Source of the DNA: Parvularia atlantis
Taxonomy: Eukaryota > Opisthokonta > Rotosphaerida
Direction of reading: 5' to 3'
Length of the DNA: 35,136 nt
Assembly: GCA_943704415.1 (NCBI GenBank)
Contig: CALSCO010001689.1
Location: forward strand, 1-35,136
The first letter of the stretch is position 1, and every line of letters begins with the position of its first letter. The position numbers and the translations under genes were made by a program. The notes under the pieces are model-generated. The model saw nothing but the letters and a program-made list of their open reading frames with translations. It had not been told where the DNA came from and ran no database searches. Of this stretch, positions 32,801-35,136 are shown in pieces.

Positions 32801-32888
32801 GGGCGTGGCCGACAAGGCCAAGAAGCTGATCGCGCACTTCAAGACCACCGGCCTGAAGCCGCACCCGCTCGTGCCGATTGTGCTGTGA
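29882..32888 (+). CDS. TKT: Transketolase
   Basis: Thiamine-diphosphate enzyme of the pentose phosphate and Calvin cycles that moves two-carbon units between sugar phosphates. Seventeen exons (29882-29920, 29983-30073, 30139-30352, then on to 32769-32888) give 692 residues, the usual length. Motifs in order: [50 protein letters not shown], ThDP site GDGCLQEG ... [64 protein letters not shown], and [13 protein letters not shown]. No N-terminal targeting peptide is visible (starts [12 protein letters not shown]), so a cytosolic form is likely. Intron 32457-32506 has a GC donor (AAG|GCACGT). The gene converges on malic enzyme with 71 bp between stops. Confidence 0.97.
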
Positions 32889-32900
32889 GGGGTGCGCCGC

Positions 32901-32926
<26 letters not shown>
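32901..32926. repeat. (TG)13 microsatellite
   Basis: Thirteen uninterrupted TG units lie in the 71-bp space between the convergent stop codons of transketolase and malic enzyme, so they fall in both 3' UTRs. TG repeats can bind RNA-processing proteins on one strand, but no function is shown here. Confidence 0.95.
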
Positions 32927-32931
<5 letters not shown>

Positions 32932-32959
32932 GCACAAAGAACATGACGGCGGCAGAGCG

Positions 32960-35136
<2,177 letters not shown>

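Overview
This is nuclear DNA from a GC-rich, gene-dense unicellular eukaryote. There is no bacterial operon structure. Nearly every gene is broken by tiny introns (most 46-66 nt) with a GTGCG-type donor, a CTNAC branch site and a CAG or TAG acceptor. I rebuilt the genes by reading exon to exon. Reading frame and family alignment agree at the junctions of every gene, although for the largest one (the IP3 receptor) I checked the joins by eye and did not measure each exon. MCM9, an IP3 receptor and an apparent selenoprotein K together argue against a fungus or a land plant. Intron size and density argue against an animal. A GC-rich alga or other protist fits (haptophyte, pelagophyte or apusomonad-like, for example), but I cannot name the lineage.

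Thirteen genes fill the window and mostly alternate strands, so neighbours are nearly all head-to-head or tail-to-tail. From left to right: SUMO (-), cytidine deaminase (+), MAK21/CEBPZ ribosome biogenesis factor (-), Pelota ribosome rescue factor (+), an orphan coiled-coil/polyproline protein (-), ribosomal L1-domain protein RSL1D1/UTP30 (+), a ZIP metal transporter (+), MCM9 helicase (-), an orphan WW-domain protein (+), a 53-exon IP3 receptor (-), a probable selenoprotein K (-), transketolase (+), and NAD(P) malic enzyme (-, 5' end outside the window). Only two adjacent pairs are tandem (RSL1D1 to ZIP, and SelK to the IP3 receptor).

The genes are housekeeping and do not form one pathway. 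Some neighbours are related: MAK21, Pelota and RSL1D1 all concern ribosome assembly or rescue, the IP3 receptor and SelK are both ER-membrane proteins (in animals SelK supports IP3-receptor calcium flux), and transketolase and malic enzyme both feed NADPH and carbon metabolism.

The most notable points are a hidden selenoprotein whose in-frame TGA sits exactly two codons before the true stop, an unusually high share of GC-AG introns (about 13 of about 155), head-to-head start codons only 15 and 24 bp apart, and a 27-base homopolymer that forms the polypyrimidine tract of one intron. I saw no mobile elements, tRNA, rRNA or CRISPR arrays.
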